Shown piece after piece: positions 1 to 9,024 of a stretch of 64,000 nt of DNA. How positions within the stretch are numbered: the stretch's first letter is position 1; the number at the start of each line of letters is the position of its first letter. Both the position numbers and the translations under genes were made by a program. Under the pieces are notes generated by a model, which saw only the letters and a list, made by a program, of their open reading frames with translations, did not search any database and was not told the DNA's origin. Location: the NCBI RefSeq assembly GCF_002846495.1, contig NZ_PJNE01000001.1, positions 248,001 through 312,000 of the forward strand. The letters are read 5' to 3'. This DNA comes from Phycicoccus duodecadis (lineage in GTDB: Bacteria > Actinomycetota > Actinomycetes > Actinomycetales > Dermatophilaceae).

Positions 1-2634
1 CCAGTCACCGAACGGCCGCCGGCGGACGAACTCCTCGAAGCACAGGTCCTCCAGCGTGCGCCCGTCCGCACCGGACGCGTAGACGGCGGCCACGATGGCT
101 CCGAGACTCGACCCGGCCACGCGGTCGACGTGCAGCCCCGCCTCCTCGAGCTCGCGGATGACCCCGATGTGCGAGAAGGCTCGTGCGCCCCCCGCACCCA
201 GGACCAGGCCCAGGGACCGGCCGGCGAGCCGGTCGGCGAGCGCGCGCACCCCGAGCGCCAGGTCCCCCTCGGCCGAGGTCAGCCGCCAGGCGTCGGTCGC
301 TCGCACCCACTCGGCACGGTGGGCGGCCGTGACCCCGCCGCCCACGAGCACCACCTCGGGTCGCCGGCCGCCCACGGAGGTGTGCTCCGTGGCCGCCGGG
401 GCGTGCGCGTCGGCCACCAGCACCACGACGTCGGCCTGCCGGACGCAGAAGTCGCGCCAGGCCGCTCCGCCCCGCTCCTCGCCCGTCTCCCCGGGTCCGT
501 CGGGCGCGACGAGCACCACGCGGTCGTGAGCCACCTCCGCGCGAGCCAGCCCGTCGGGACCGACCGGTCCCAGCAGCACCACGTCCAGGTGGTGTCGCAG
601 CCGGGCCGTCAGGGCCTCCGCCACCTCGGCCGCCGGGGCCGCGCGGTGCGCCGCGACCACCGCGATGACCGTCGGACGCTCCGGCGGCGGTGACGTCGGC
701 CCCGGGGCCGCGGTCCGTAGCCGTTCCGCGACCTGCCCGAGCAGGTGCCTGGAGACCGACGCATCGGAGGCCAGCACGCCCTCGACCGCGTCACGCGGCA
801 GCTCCAGGACGGTGCTGTCGCGACGGGCCCGGACGGTGGCCGAGCGTGACTCGCCCGTCAGCAGGGCCAGCTCGCCCAGCACCTCCCCCGGTCCTACCTC
901 GCGCACGACGCGCGGCCCGACCAGGATCTCGAGCCGGCCCCGACGCACGACGTACAAGGACCCGGGCGGGTCACCCTCGCGGACGAGGTCCTCGCCGGCG
1001 AGGACCTCGACCAGGCGGGAGGCCTCCTCGAGGCGCTGTCGTGCGGAGGCGGGCAGGGCGGCGACCAGAGGTACCGCCCCCAGGTCGGTCGACTCCGCCG
1101 ACGGGGACGTGGACCGGAGCCTCCACGACGGCGGGGCGTCCGGGAGGTGCAGAGCGGGCGGTCGGTCATCGTCGCCCGCCTCCTGCTCCAGGGCCGGGCG
1201 CAGCCGGCCGAGGGGGAGGGACAGGAGCGCGACGGCCACGAAGGCCGCCACGGAGAGGAGCCAGCCGTCACGGAAGGCCGCCACCGCGGTCGCCGGGGTC
1301 GGGTTGCCGATGACGACCACGAGGACCGCGATGCCCAGCACCCCGCCCACCTGCCGCGCGGCCGAGCTGATGGCCGACGCCGTGGCGTACCGACCGCCCG
1401 GGACCTGGGACAGCGAGGCACTGCCGAGCAGCGGGAGGGTCGCTCCCACCCCGATGCCGCTGAGCAGCTGGCCCGGCATCCACTCGGCCCAGAACGCCGG
1501 TTGCAGGCCGACCCGCTGGTGGTACCAGAGGTAGGCGCCGGCCCACACGAGCGCGCCGGGCACGACGAACCAGCGGTAGCCGAGCCGCTGCGCGAGCGGT
1601 CCCAGACGGGACGCCACGACGGCCGCGACCACGGCGCCCGGCACCAGCGCCAACCCCGCCTGCAGCACCGCGTAGCCCCAGACGTACTGCAGCCACAGCA
1701 CGTTGGTCAGCAGGTAGGCGTAGAAGCCGAAGCCCGCGAGCACCGAGGCGACGGACCCGACGCTGAAGGAGCGGACCCGCAGCAGCGCCGCGGGGACCAG
1801 CGGCGAGCGATGCCGGCGGGAGCTGAGGCCGAACACCCCGAAGAGCACCAGCGCGCCGACGAACGACCCGAGGACGCCCACGCTCAGCCAGCCCCAGTCC
1901 GACCCCTGGATGATGCCCAGGTTGAGCAGCCCGATGGCGGCGGCGAGGGTGGTCGCGCCGAGCAGGTCCGGGACGAGTCGCCGCCCGGGCGCCCGGCTCT
2001 CGATCAGGTGGCGGCGCGCCAGCCACAGGGCCACCAGGCCGAAGGGCAGGTTGACCAAGAAGGCCCAGCGCCACCCCCAGTACTCGGTCAGCGCCCCGCC
2101 GATGGGAGGCCCGAGGCCCGCGGCCACCGCGGCGGAGGCACCCCAGAGGCCGATGGCGTGGGCGCGCCGCTCGGCGGGGAAGGCCGCGACGACCAGGGCC
2201 AGGGAGGCCGGCACCAGCGCGGCGGCGCCGAGCGCCTGGAGGACGCGCGCGGCGACCAGCAGGTCGACGGAGGGGGCGACCCCGCACAGCACCGAGGCGA
2301 GGGTGAAGACGAGGGCCCCACCGACGAAGGACCGTCGGCGACCCAGGAGGTCCGTGAGGCGACCGAAGACGATGAGGAAGGCGGCGAAGACGATGTTGTA
2401 GGCGTTCAGGACCCAGGACAGCTCGCTGATCCGGACCGTCGGGAAGGTGGCGCGGATCGAGGGGAACGCCACGTTGACGACGGTGGCGTCCAGGAAGGCC
2501 AGGAAGGCCCCGAAGCACGCGATCAGCAGGATCCGGCCGGGCGCGACCCGGGGCGTGGGCGACGGCCGGGAGCGGGGAGCGTCGCCCTGCGGGCGTGGAA
2601 CAGCGTCCTGGAAGCCCGTCGTCGCGCTCGGCAC
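1..2634 (-). CDS. MFS transporter / cNMP-binding / patatin-like phospholipase fusion (3' end outside window)
   Basis: One uninterrupted frame of 878 codons runs off the left edge. The start is a GTG at 2634, just after an in-frame TAG at 2646-2644. Residues about 25-480 are a DHA2-type 14-helix major facilitator with the loop motif GRLTDLLGRRRSF. Residues about 517-640 form a CRP-like cyclic-nucleotide-binding domain whose phosphate-binding cassette is intact (GELALL with E588, RSATV with R597). From about 800 a patatin domain begins, with oxyanion motif GAGGAR (813-818) and nucleophile elbow GSSLG (Ser843). The catalytic Asp and the rest of the fold lie outside the window. From memory, M. 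tuberculosis Rv3239c has this architecture at about 1050 residues. The likely role is a membrane-anchored lipase or effector controlled by cAMP or cGMP. The gene lies 54 nt downstream of the MBL-fold gene, probably in one operon. Transport substrate and phospholipid target are unknown. Confidence 0.88.
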   Translation of the reverse strand, partial: MPSATTGFQDAVPRPQGDAPRSRPSPTPRVAPGRILLIACFGAFLAFLDATVVNVAFPSIRATFPTVRISELSWVLNAYNIVFAAFLIVFGRLTDLLGRRRSFVGGALVFTLASVLCGVAPSVDLLVAARVLQALGAAALVPASLALVVAAFPAERRAHAIGLWGASAAVAAGLGPPIGGALTEYWGWRWAFLVNLPFGLVALWLARRHLIESRAPGRRLVPDLLGATTLAAAIGLLNLGIIQGSDWGWLSVGVLGSFVGALVLFGVFGLSSRRHRSPLVPAALLRVRSFSVGSVASVLAGFGFYAYLLTNVLWLQYVWGYAVLQAGLALVPGAVVAAVVASRLGPLAQRLGYRWFVVPGALVWAGAYLWYHQRVGLQPAFWAEWMPGQLLSGIGVGATLPLLGSASLSQVPGGRYATASAISSAARQVGGVLGIAVLVVVIGNPTPATAVAAFRDGWLLSVAAFVAVALLSLPLGRLRPALEQEAGDDDRPPALHLPDAPPSWRLRSTSPSAESTDLGAVPLVAALPASARQRLEEASRLVEVLAGEDLVREGDPPGSLYVVRRGRLEILVGPRVVREVGPGEVLGELALLTGESRSATVRARRDSTVLELPRDAVEGVLASDASVSRHLLGQVAERLRTAAPGPTSPPPERPTVIAVVAAHRAAPAAEVAEALTARLRHHLDVVLLGPVGPDGLARAEVAHDRVVLVAPDGPGETGEERGGAAWRDFCVRQADVVVLVADAHAPAATEHTSVGGRRPEVVLVGGGVTAAHRAEWVRATDAWRLTSAEGDLALGVRALADRLAGRSLGLVLGAGGARAFSHIGVIRELEEAGLHVDRVAGSSLGAIVAAVYASGADGRTLEDLCFEEFVRRRPFGDW

Positions 2635-2688
2635 GCGGGAAATCTACACCTGGCGACGTCCGTGGCAACCGCGGTGGCGGAGGGGTGT

Positions 2689-3498
2689 TCAGACCTTCAA
2701 CACCATGCCCTCGCGGGCGGTGACGACCTCGAGGTCGGTGGGGACGACCTGGGCCATGGTGTCGAGGGCGTCGTCCTCACGGTGCGGTCCGTGGTGGAAG
2801 AGCACGAGTCGACGAGCACCGACCCGCTCCCCGAGGTGCACGGCGTCGTCGACGGTGGCGTGTCCGTAGTCGCGGGCCCGCGGCCGCTCCCACTCGAGGA
2901 ACTGCGCGTCGTGCACCAGGACGTCCACCCCCTGCAGCGCCGCGAGGAGCTCGTCGGACACCCCGACGGCAGGGGCGTGGTCGGGCACGTACGCCACGCG
3001 GCGGCCGTCCTCCTCCAGCACGTAGCCGAAGGTCCGCCCACCCTTGTGCTCGACGTCGACCGAGGTGACGCCGAGACCCTCGACCACGCTCTTCCCGGCC
3101 TCGACCGCCTCGAAGCTCCAGTCCCCGATCAACCCCTCGGGCTCGATGGGGAAGCCCGGCGGCGACATCAGCTGCGCGAGGAGGTCGCGGCCGCTGGCGC
3201 CCCCTTGGGCGGGCACCTGCACCGTGACCCGGGCATCCTCGCGGTCACCGGCGGCGAAGAACGGCAGCCCCTGGACGTGGTCCCAGTGCAGGTGGCTCAC
3301 CAGGACGGTGCCGCGGAAGGCCTCGCCGCGCAGCATCGCGGACGCGGAGCGGATCCCGGTGCCGGCATCGAGGAGCAGGACCGGGCGGTCGCCGCCGCGG
3401 GCCGTGACGGCCACGCAGGCCGTGTGCCCTCCGTACCGCACGAACCGCGGGCCGGGAGCGCAGGTCGAGCCGCGTACCCCCAGGAACGTCAGCTCCAC
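2689..3498 (-). CDS. Metallo-beta-lactamase-fold hydrolase
   Basis: This 269-residue protein starts at a GTG (3498) with GGAGG six bases upstream. It shows the MBL metal motif SHLHWDH (HxHxDH) followed by VQGLPFF, a DAGTG segment in the second strand, PDHAP, HDAQF and a late FHHGPH histidine, which together give a complete dinuclear metal site. There is no signal peptide, so it is cytoplasmic. The overall form resembles the ElaC/PhnP and cyclic-nucleotide phosphodiesterase branch more than the antibiotic lactamases. It lies immediately upstream of a cNMP-binding effector gene and 108 bp from a divergent nucleotide cyclase. A phosphodiesterase role that ends a cNMP signal is therefore attractive, but this is inference from context. 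Other phosphodiester or lactone substrates remain possible. Confidence 0.8.
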   Translation of the reverse strand: MELTFLGVRGSTCAPGPRFVRYGGHTACVAVTARGGDRPVLLLDAGTGIRSASAMLRGEAFRGTVLVSHLHWDHVQGLPFFAAGDREDARVTVQVPAQGGASGRDLLAQLMSPPGFPIEPEGLIGDWSFEAVEAGKSVVEGLGVTSVDVEHKGGRTFGYVLEEDGRRVAYVPDHAPAVGVSDELLAALQGVDVLVHDAQFLEWERPRARDYGHATVDDAVHLGERVGARRLVLFHHGPHREDDALDTMAQVVPTDLEVVTAREGMVLKV

Positions 3499-3606
3499 GT
3501 GAACCTCCGTCGGGACACGATCCGCGGTCGCCGACGTGGCGGTGCTGGACCGTGCGGGATACTACAGCCCGGGTCGCGCGAGCGCCCGTCGACCGCGAGG
3601 AGCGTT

Positions 3607-6600
3607 GTGACCGACCTGCGCCGCCACGTACCGCCGCTCGTCCTGCGCTGGGACGACGAAGCGCCCGGTGCCTCCTGGCGGGAGATCGACGGCACCCTGG
3701 TGTTCGCGGACGTCTCGGGGTTCACGGCACTCACCGAACGGCTCACCCGCCGAGGTCGCGTCGGCGCCGAGGAGATCGTCGAGACGCTCAACCGTGTCTT
3801 CGGGCCGATGCTGCGCCTCAGTGCGGCCCGTGGCGGCGAGATGCTGAAGTTCGGCGGGGACGCCCTGCTCTTCCTCTTCCGCGGTCCAGGTCACGCCGAC
3901 CACGCGTGTGACGCGGCGGTGGAGATGCGTCGGACGCTGCGCGACGCCGCCGCGCTGCCGACGTCGGTGGGCCGCCTCAGCCTCTCGATGTCGGTGGGGG
4001 TCCACTCGGGACCGGTCCACCTCTTCCTCGTGGGGTCTCCCACCCGCGAGCTGTTCGTGCTGGGGCCGGCCGCCTCCGCCACCGCGGCGGCCGAGCAGGC
4101 AGCCGAGGCCGGAGAGGTCGTGGTCACGCCCGCCACGGCCGCGCGGCTCGCCCCCGGGTCGACCCGCGTCCGGGCCGACGGGGCACTCGTCCTGCGGCGA
4201 CGGGTGGCGCACACGGTGCCGGCCGTCTCCGCCGGAACGCCGCCGGTCCCGGCGGCCCGCCTCGGGGGCCTCTTCCCCCGGAGCCTCGGGGAGTACCTCG
4301 ACCCGGGTCCGCCCGAGCCGGAGCACCGGCTCGCGACGATCGCGTTCGTGCGCCTCTCCGGCACCGACCGGGTGTTCGACGACGAGGGGCCGGCTCACCT
4401 CGCCGGGCTGCTCGACACCACGGTGACGGCCGTCGAGGCCGCCCTCGCCGTCGAAGGGGTGACCCTGCTGGCCACCGACCTCGACGCCGACGGCGGCAAG
4501 TTCTTCCTCGGCTCCGGGGTCCCGGTCGCCGGGGAGGACGACGAGGGTCGGATGCTCCGAGCGCTGCGGCGGATCGCGACCTCCGACCTGCCCCTGCCGG
4601 TCCAGCTGGGGGTCAACCGCGGCCACGTGTTCGCCGCGGAGGTCGGCATCCCGGAGCGGGCGGCCTACTCCGCCATGGGCGACACGACGAACACCGCCGC
4701 GCGGATCACGTCCAAGGCCCCGGCCGGCGGTGTCTTCGCCCACCCGGGCGTGCTCGAGCACTCCCGCAGCCTGTTCGCCACCGCGTCGGTCGGTCCGTAC
4801 GCGATGAAGGGCAAGGCCGTCCCGATGCACCTCCTCGCGGTGGGTGAGGAGACCGGCAGCCAGGACCTGCGGCGCAGTGCGCGGCTGCCCTTCCTGGGTC
4901 GGGACACCGAGCTGGCCGAGGCGGTGCGGATGCTCACGGAGGCGGCCGCCGGAGCCGGTGGCGTCCTCACCGTCGAAGGCGCGACCGGCTCCGGGAAGAC
5001 CCGGCTGGTCCGCGAGGCGACGGCGCTGGCGCCACCGGCCGAGCGGCTGCTCCTGCACGCGGAGCCGTACGGCGTCTCGAGCTCCTACCGGGTGCTGCGC
5101 GACCCGTTGCGGACCCTGCTGGGCGTCACGCGCGACACCCCGGAGCGGATGGGGGCCGCGGTCCTCGACACCCTGGGGCGGGTGGCCCCCGAGCTGCTGC
5201 CGATGGCGCCGCTGCTGGCCGACGTCGTCCAGGTCGACGTCCCGCCGACGGTCGAGGCGAGCCGCATCGACCCGGCCTACCAACCCGACCGGGTGGCCGA
5301 CGTCGTCGTCACCCTGCTGGACCGGCTGGTCCCGGGACCCCTGACCGTGCAGGTCGAGGACGCGCACTGGGCCGACGGCGCGTCGGTGGCCCTCCTGGGG
5401 CGCGTGGCCGGCGCCGCGGCCACCCGGCCGTGGGCCGTGGTCGTCGTCCGCCGGGACGCCCCGGGGGGGTTCGCGCCGGAGGGTGGGACGGTGCTGACGC
5501 TGGGCCCGCTACCGCCCGCGACGGTGGAGCAGCTGGTCATCGCCGCCACCCGGGAGCATCCGCTCCGGCCGCACGAGGTGTCCCTGCTGGCCCGGCGAGC
5601 CGCGGGAAACCCGCTCTTCGTCGAGGAGGTCACCGAGACGATCCGGGGCGGTGGCGCCCTCGACACCCTGCCGGAGTCGGTGCAGGCGGCCATGGCCGCC
5701 CAGATCGACCGGCTCACCCCTCCCCTGCGCCAGGTCCTGCGGCACGCCTCGGTGCTCGGGCGCAGCTTCCGGCGCGAGATCATCGCGGCCACCCTGGCGG
5801 CCGACGGGACCGCCTTCGACGGCACGGTGTTCGACGCCCTGCACGCCTTCCTCGAACCCGACGGCCCGGACCGCCTCCGGTTCCGCAACAGTCTCGTGCG
5901 CGACACCGCGTACGAGGGGCTGTCGTTCCGGGTCCGCTCCCGCGTCCATCAGACCGCCGGCGAGGTCCTGGAACGGATGAGCAGCGACCTCGACGCGGAC
6001 TCGCCCACCCTGGCCCTGCACTTCGACCGCGCCGGGGACCATGCCCGTACCTGGCGCTACGCCCAGGTGGCCGGGGCGGTGGCGCGGCGCTCGTTCGCCA
6101 ACGCGGACGCGGCCGACCACCTGGTCCGTGCCCTCAGCGTGTCCCCGAGGCTGCCCGACGTCACCGACCGCGCCCGCGCCGACCTCTGGACCGGGGTCGG
6201 CGAGCTGCGTGAGCTGGCCGGGATGTTCGAGGAGTCCCTCGACGCCTACCGGCGGGGTGCCCGCCTCGTCCGGGATGACCTGCGGGCGCACGCCGCGCTG
6301 CTCGCCCGGCAGGCCATCGTGCTCCTGCGCACGGGCCGTCCTACCGCGGCGCTGCGCGTCGTGGGGCGGGCGCGGTCGGTCCTGCGCGGGGCGGGCGAGG
6401 CCGGGGCTGCGACGCTGGTGCGCCTGGACAACCTCACCGCGCGGGTGCGGATCGAGCAGGAGCGCCCGGGCGAGGCCCTGCGCTGGGCCGAACGCGCCGC
6501 CGAGCGCGCCCGCGAGGTGGGTGACCGCGAGACGCTCGTGCGGGCCCTGATCCTGCTCGACAGCATCGAGATCTCGATGGGCGTCCCGGGCCTCGGCGCC

Positions 6601-7401
6601 CGCCATCTCGAGGCGCTCGGGATCTGCGTCGAGGAGGAGTGGCGCCCGCTCGAGGAGACCGTCCGCGGCAACCTGGGCACCATCGCGTACTACGCGGGCC
6701 GGTGGACCGAGGCCGCCGAGTGGTACGCCAGCGCGCGCCGCGTGGCGCTCGAGGTCGGCAAGGACTTCGGTGCCGCCGAGACCGGCGTCAACCTCGCCGA
6801 GCTGCTCATCAACCAGGGACGGCTCGACGAGGCGGAGGTGATCCTCGACGACGCCCTGCGGGTGCTGCGGGCATCGGGGGCCCTGTCGTTCCTGGCCCAG
6901 GGCGAGATCCAGCTCGCGCGCCTGCACCTCACCCGGGCCGACCACGACGCGGCCGATGCACTGGCGGCCGACGTCGCCGCGACGCTGCTGTCCCTCGGCA
7001 AGCCCACGACCGCGCTCGAGGCGTCGCTGGTCCAGGCCGACGCGATGATCCGCGAGGGCCACCCGGTCCAGGCTCTCGAGGTCATCGACGCCGCCGAGCA
7101 CGCGGCCCGTGCCGAGGCCGCGGCCTCCGTCCCCCGCACCTGCCACCAACGCTCGCGGGCGCTGCTGGCACTGGGGCGGTTCGCCGAGGCCGGTGAGCTG
7201 GCGGAGACCGGCCTGGTGGCCGCGCGCGAGCAGGACCTGCCCTACGACGAGGCGCTGCTCCTGCGGGTCCTCAGCCGGGTGCGTCGGCACGAGGGCGACC
7301 TCGACGGGTCGGACCAGGCCTGGGCCCGGGCCGAGTCCCGGCTCGCCTCGCTGGGCGCGCGGGCCTCGGCGCCGGGCGACGCAGCGCAGGCTCCCGGCTG
7401 A
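3607..7401 (+). CDS. Soluble adenylyl-cyclase-like protein: two class III cyclase domains, AAA/NACHT-like ATPase, TPR tail
   Basis: The protein has 1264 residues and begins at GTG 3607, with GAGGAG six bases upstream. The open frame extends far upstream but only antisense to other genes. Domain 1 (about 25-190) has the metal-binding Asp of FADVSGF (D35), K81 and D85 in LKFGGD. Domain 2 (about 240-410) has lost the first Asp (FVRLSG, R249) but keeps a base-contact Lys (K298) and the transition-state Asn/Arg of GDTTNTAAR (N362, R366). Domain 1 lacks that Asn/Arg pair, so the two domains are predicted to form one composite active site, as in mammalian sAC. The Ser at 355 suggests class IIIb. An ATPase follows with Walker A GATGSGKT (K464) and VEDAHWAD at about 583, then TPR-like helical repeats from about 850 to the end. 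Product (cAMP or cGMP) is not determined. The MBL hydrolase gene is divergent. Confidence 0.88.
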   Translation: MTDLRRHVPPLVLRWDDEAPGASWREIDGTLVFADVSGFTALTERLTRRGRVGAEEIVETLNRVFGPMLRLSAARGGEMLKFGGDALLFLFRGPGHADHACDAAVEMRRTLRDAAALPTSVGRLSLSMSVGVHSGPVHLFLVGSPTRELFVLGPAASATAAAEQAAEAGEVVVTPATAARLAPGSTRVRADGALVLRRRVAHTVPAVSAGTPPVPAARLGGLFPRSLGEYLDPGPPEPEHRLATIAFVRLSGTDRVFDDEGPAHLAGLLDTTVTAVEAALAVEGVTLLATDLDADGGKFFLGSGVPVAGEDDEGRMLRALRRIATSDLPLPVQLGVNRGHVFAAEVGIPERAAYSAMGDTTNTAARITSKAPAGGVFAHPGVLEHSRSLFATASVGPYAMKGKAVPMHLLAVGEETGSQDLRRSARLPFLGRDTELAEAVRMLTEAAAGAGGVLTVEGATGSGKTRLVREATALAPPAERLLLHAEPYGVSSSYRVLRDPLRTLLGVTRDTPERMGAAVLDTLGRVAPELLPMAPLLADVVQVDVPPTVEASRIDPAYQPDRVADVVVTLLDRLVPGPLTVQVEDAHWADGASVALLGRVAGAAATRPWAVVVVRRDAPGGFAPEGGTVLTLGPLPPATVEQLVIAATREHPLRPHEVSLLARRAAGNPLFVEEVTETIRGGGALDTLPESVQAAMAAQIDRLTPPLRQVLRHASVLGRSFRREIIAATLAADGTAFDGTVFDALHAFLEPDGPDRLRFRNSLVRDTAYEGLSFRVRSRVHQTAGEVLERMSSDLDADSPTLALHFDRAGDHARTWRYAQVAGAVARRSFANADAADHLVRALSVSPRLPDVTDRARADLWTGVGELRELAGMFEESLDAYRRGARLVRDDLRAHAALLARQAIVLLRTGRPTAALRVVGRARSVLRGAGEAGAATLVRLDNLTARVRIEQERPGEALRWAERAAERAREVGDRETLVRALILLDSIEISMGVPGLGARHLEALGICVEEEWRPLEETVRGNLGTIAYYAGRWTEAAEWYASARRVALEVGKDFGAAETGVNLAELLINQGRLDEAEVILDDALRVLRASGALSFLAQGEIQLARLHLTRADHDAADALAADVAATLLSLGKPTTALEASLVQADAMIREGHPVQALEVIDAAEHAARAEAAASVPRTCHQRSRALLALGRFAEAGELAETGLVAAREQDLPYDEALLLRVLSRVRRHEGDLDGSDQAWARAESRLASLGARASAPGDAAQAPG

Positions 7402-7421
7402 CGCGCCGCGCGGGACCGGCG

Positions 7422-8798
7422 TCAGTAACGCATCCCGGCGTCGCCGTAGACGTAGACGACGTCGCGCGAGCCGACGGTGTCGGGGTCGCCGTCGACCGGG
7501 CGCGCGCTGCGCGAGACGACGCAGGCGAACTGCGTGCCGGGCAGGTCGGGCTCCTGGTCCATCGCGGCCGTCAGCGACCCGGCGGGGTAGCCGGCGAAAC
7601 GGCCGGCGGTGTCGAACGAGGGGTCCGGGCACCAGCCGAGCGTCACCGTGTCGCCGGGCGCCGGGTACTCGTAGTCGACCTTGAGGTCGGGCAGCGCCGT
7701 GGTGCCGGCCGTCTCCGGGAAGCGCCAGGTGAGGTCCCACAGGAACTGCGCCGTGGTCTGGCTGTCGAGCGGCTTGAGGAACTGTGCGTAGGCCGGCGCG
7801 GTGCCCAAGGAGTACGGCACCGGGACGCACGCACTGGCGTCGGCGTTGCCGAGGCGGTACACGCTGACCTGGGGGGCGTCGGCGGACGCGGCGATCGTGC
7901 GCGTCGAGGCCCCGCAGTCGAGCACCCCGTCGGCGACCTGGACGATCGAGGCGTTCGGCGTCGACAGCGGCGACTGCGGCTCGACCTGGCCGTCGCCCCC
8001 GCCCTCGAGGCTGAAGGACCCGCCGACGGCCGTGAGGGTGAGCTCGTCGAAGACGATCCCGTCGTCGGGGCCGAGCCACGACGGCATGCTGACCGGCCAG
8101 CGGCAGTTGTCGCCCACCCCGGCGTCGGGGCCGGAGTCCGCGCTGGTGGTGCAGGTGGTCACGGCGGTCGCCGTCACCCCGCCCGGCAGGGGGGCGGGCG
8201 AGGTGATCGAGGAACCGCTGCGCAGCTCGAAGACGCCGGTGACGGCGCCCTTGAGCTTCGCGGTCGCCATGATCTGTGCACCCTGCTTGAGCTCCACGTC
8301 GAGGAAGGCCGCGGACGCCACGACGTCGGGCCCGAGCGCGGTGCGCAGGCCGGCGCCGAGCGAGACCTTCAGGCTCTCGGACGGGGAGTTGGCCTGGTAG
8401 CAGGAGACGCCGCTCTTCTTCTCCTTGACCCCGATGGAGCCACTGGCGAACGAGGCGAGGGTCTCGCTGTAGGTCCTGGCCGTCGACCCGGAGAACGAGA
8501 GGTAGCGCGAGGAGACCGCGCCCTGGTCCATCCCGCAGTCGGTCGCCTCGGCGAGCGTCTGCGTCGCGCCGATCCGCCCGGTGGGCCCGTTGAGTGTGAT
8601 CGAGGGGCCGGCGCCGGTGTCGAGGGCGACCCACCTCGTCGTGGCGGACGCGGTGCCGACCGTGGCGGCGCTCGCGGCGGGCGACTGCGTGGTCGGCCCG
8701 TCCGGGCGGGGCAGGTGGACGACGGCCAGGGCCACGGGCAGGACCCCGACGGCGCTCGTGGCGGCCACGACCTGGATGACTCTGCTTCTGGTGCTCAT
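7422..8798 (-). CDS. Exported protein of unknown function, cysteine-rich
   Basis: I do not recognise this 458-residue protein. The start chosen is ATG 8798, preceded by GGAGGACACC. A longer frame to 8936 has no ribosome site and an unnatural N-terminus. Residues 1-30 form a basic start plus one hydrophobic segment (VIQVVAATSAVGVLPVALAV), an uncleaved anchor or signal peptide. The rest is soluble, beta-rich and Ser/Thr/Gly-rich, with about eight to nine dispersed cysteines (for example ATDCG, GVSCY, DNCRW, LDCGAS, GWCPDP) that suggest disulfides outside the membrane. No catalytic motif is visible. Its stop faces the cyclase stop across 20 bp, so it is transcribed independently. The 226 bp upstream (8799-9024) must hold its promoter. 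Confidence 0.7.
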   Translation of the reverse strand: MSTRSRVIQVVAATSAVGVLPVALAVVHLPRPDGPTTQSPAASAATVGTASATTRWVALDTGAGPSITLNGPTGRIGATQTLAEATDCGMDQGAVSSRYLSFSGSTARTYSETLASFASGSIGVKEKKSGVSCYQANSPSESLKVSLGAGLRTALGPDVVASAAFLDVELKQGAQIMATAKLKGAVTGVFELRSGSSITSPAPLPGGVTATAVTTCTTSADSGPDAGVGDNCRWPVSMPSWLGPDDGIVFDELTLTAVGGSFSLEGGGDGQVEPQSPLSTPNASIVQVADGVLDCGASTRTIAASADAPQVSVYRLGNADASACVPVPYSLGTAPAYAQFLKPLDSQTTAQFLWDLTWRFPETAGTTALPDLKVDYEYPAPGDTVTLGWCPDPSFDTAGRFAGYPAGSLTAAMDQEPDLPGTQFACVVSRSARPVDGDPDTVGSRDVVYVYGDAGMRY

Positions 8799-9024
8799 GG
8801 TGTCCTCCGCGCGGGTGCACACCGGCCAGAGGGACGGGCGCACCTCGGACGGCGCCCCCGACGGCCTTCCCCTGCGACGGCCTGCCAAGAAGTGCAGCCA
8901 TCGTCCGCGTCTCACGGCGCGAGGGCCAGTGCCCACGACGGGTGGTGCGCGGGCCCGCTCATGCTAGGGGCGGGGCGTGGCGGACGCCATAGCCCGAACG
9001 AGCCATGTCGAACCTTGCGACGCG

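Noticed and set aside
1147..3606. Open plus-strand extension of 820 codons upstream of the cyclase start
   Set aside because: It is antisense to the MFS fusion and MBL genes, is Arg/Gly/Pro/Gln-rich with no fold, and the ribosome site lies directly before GTG 3607.
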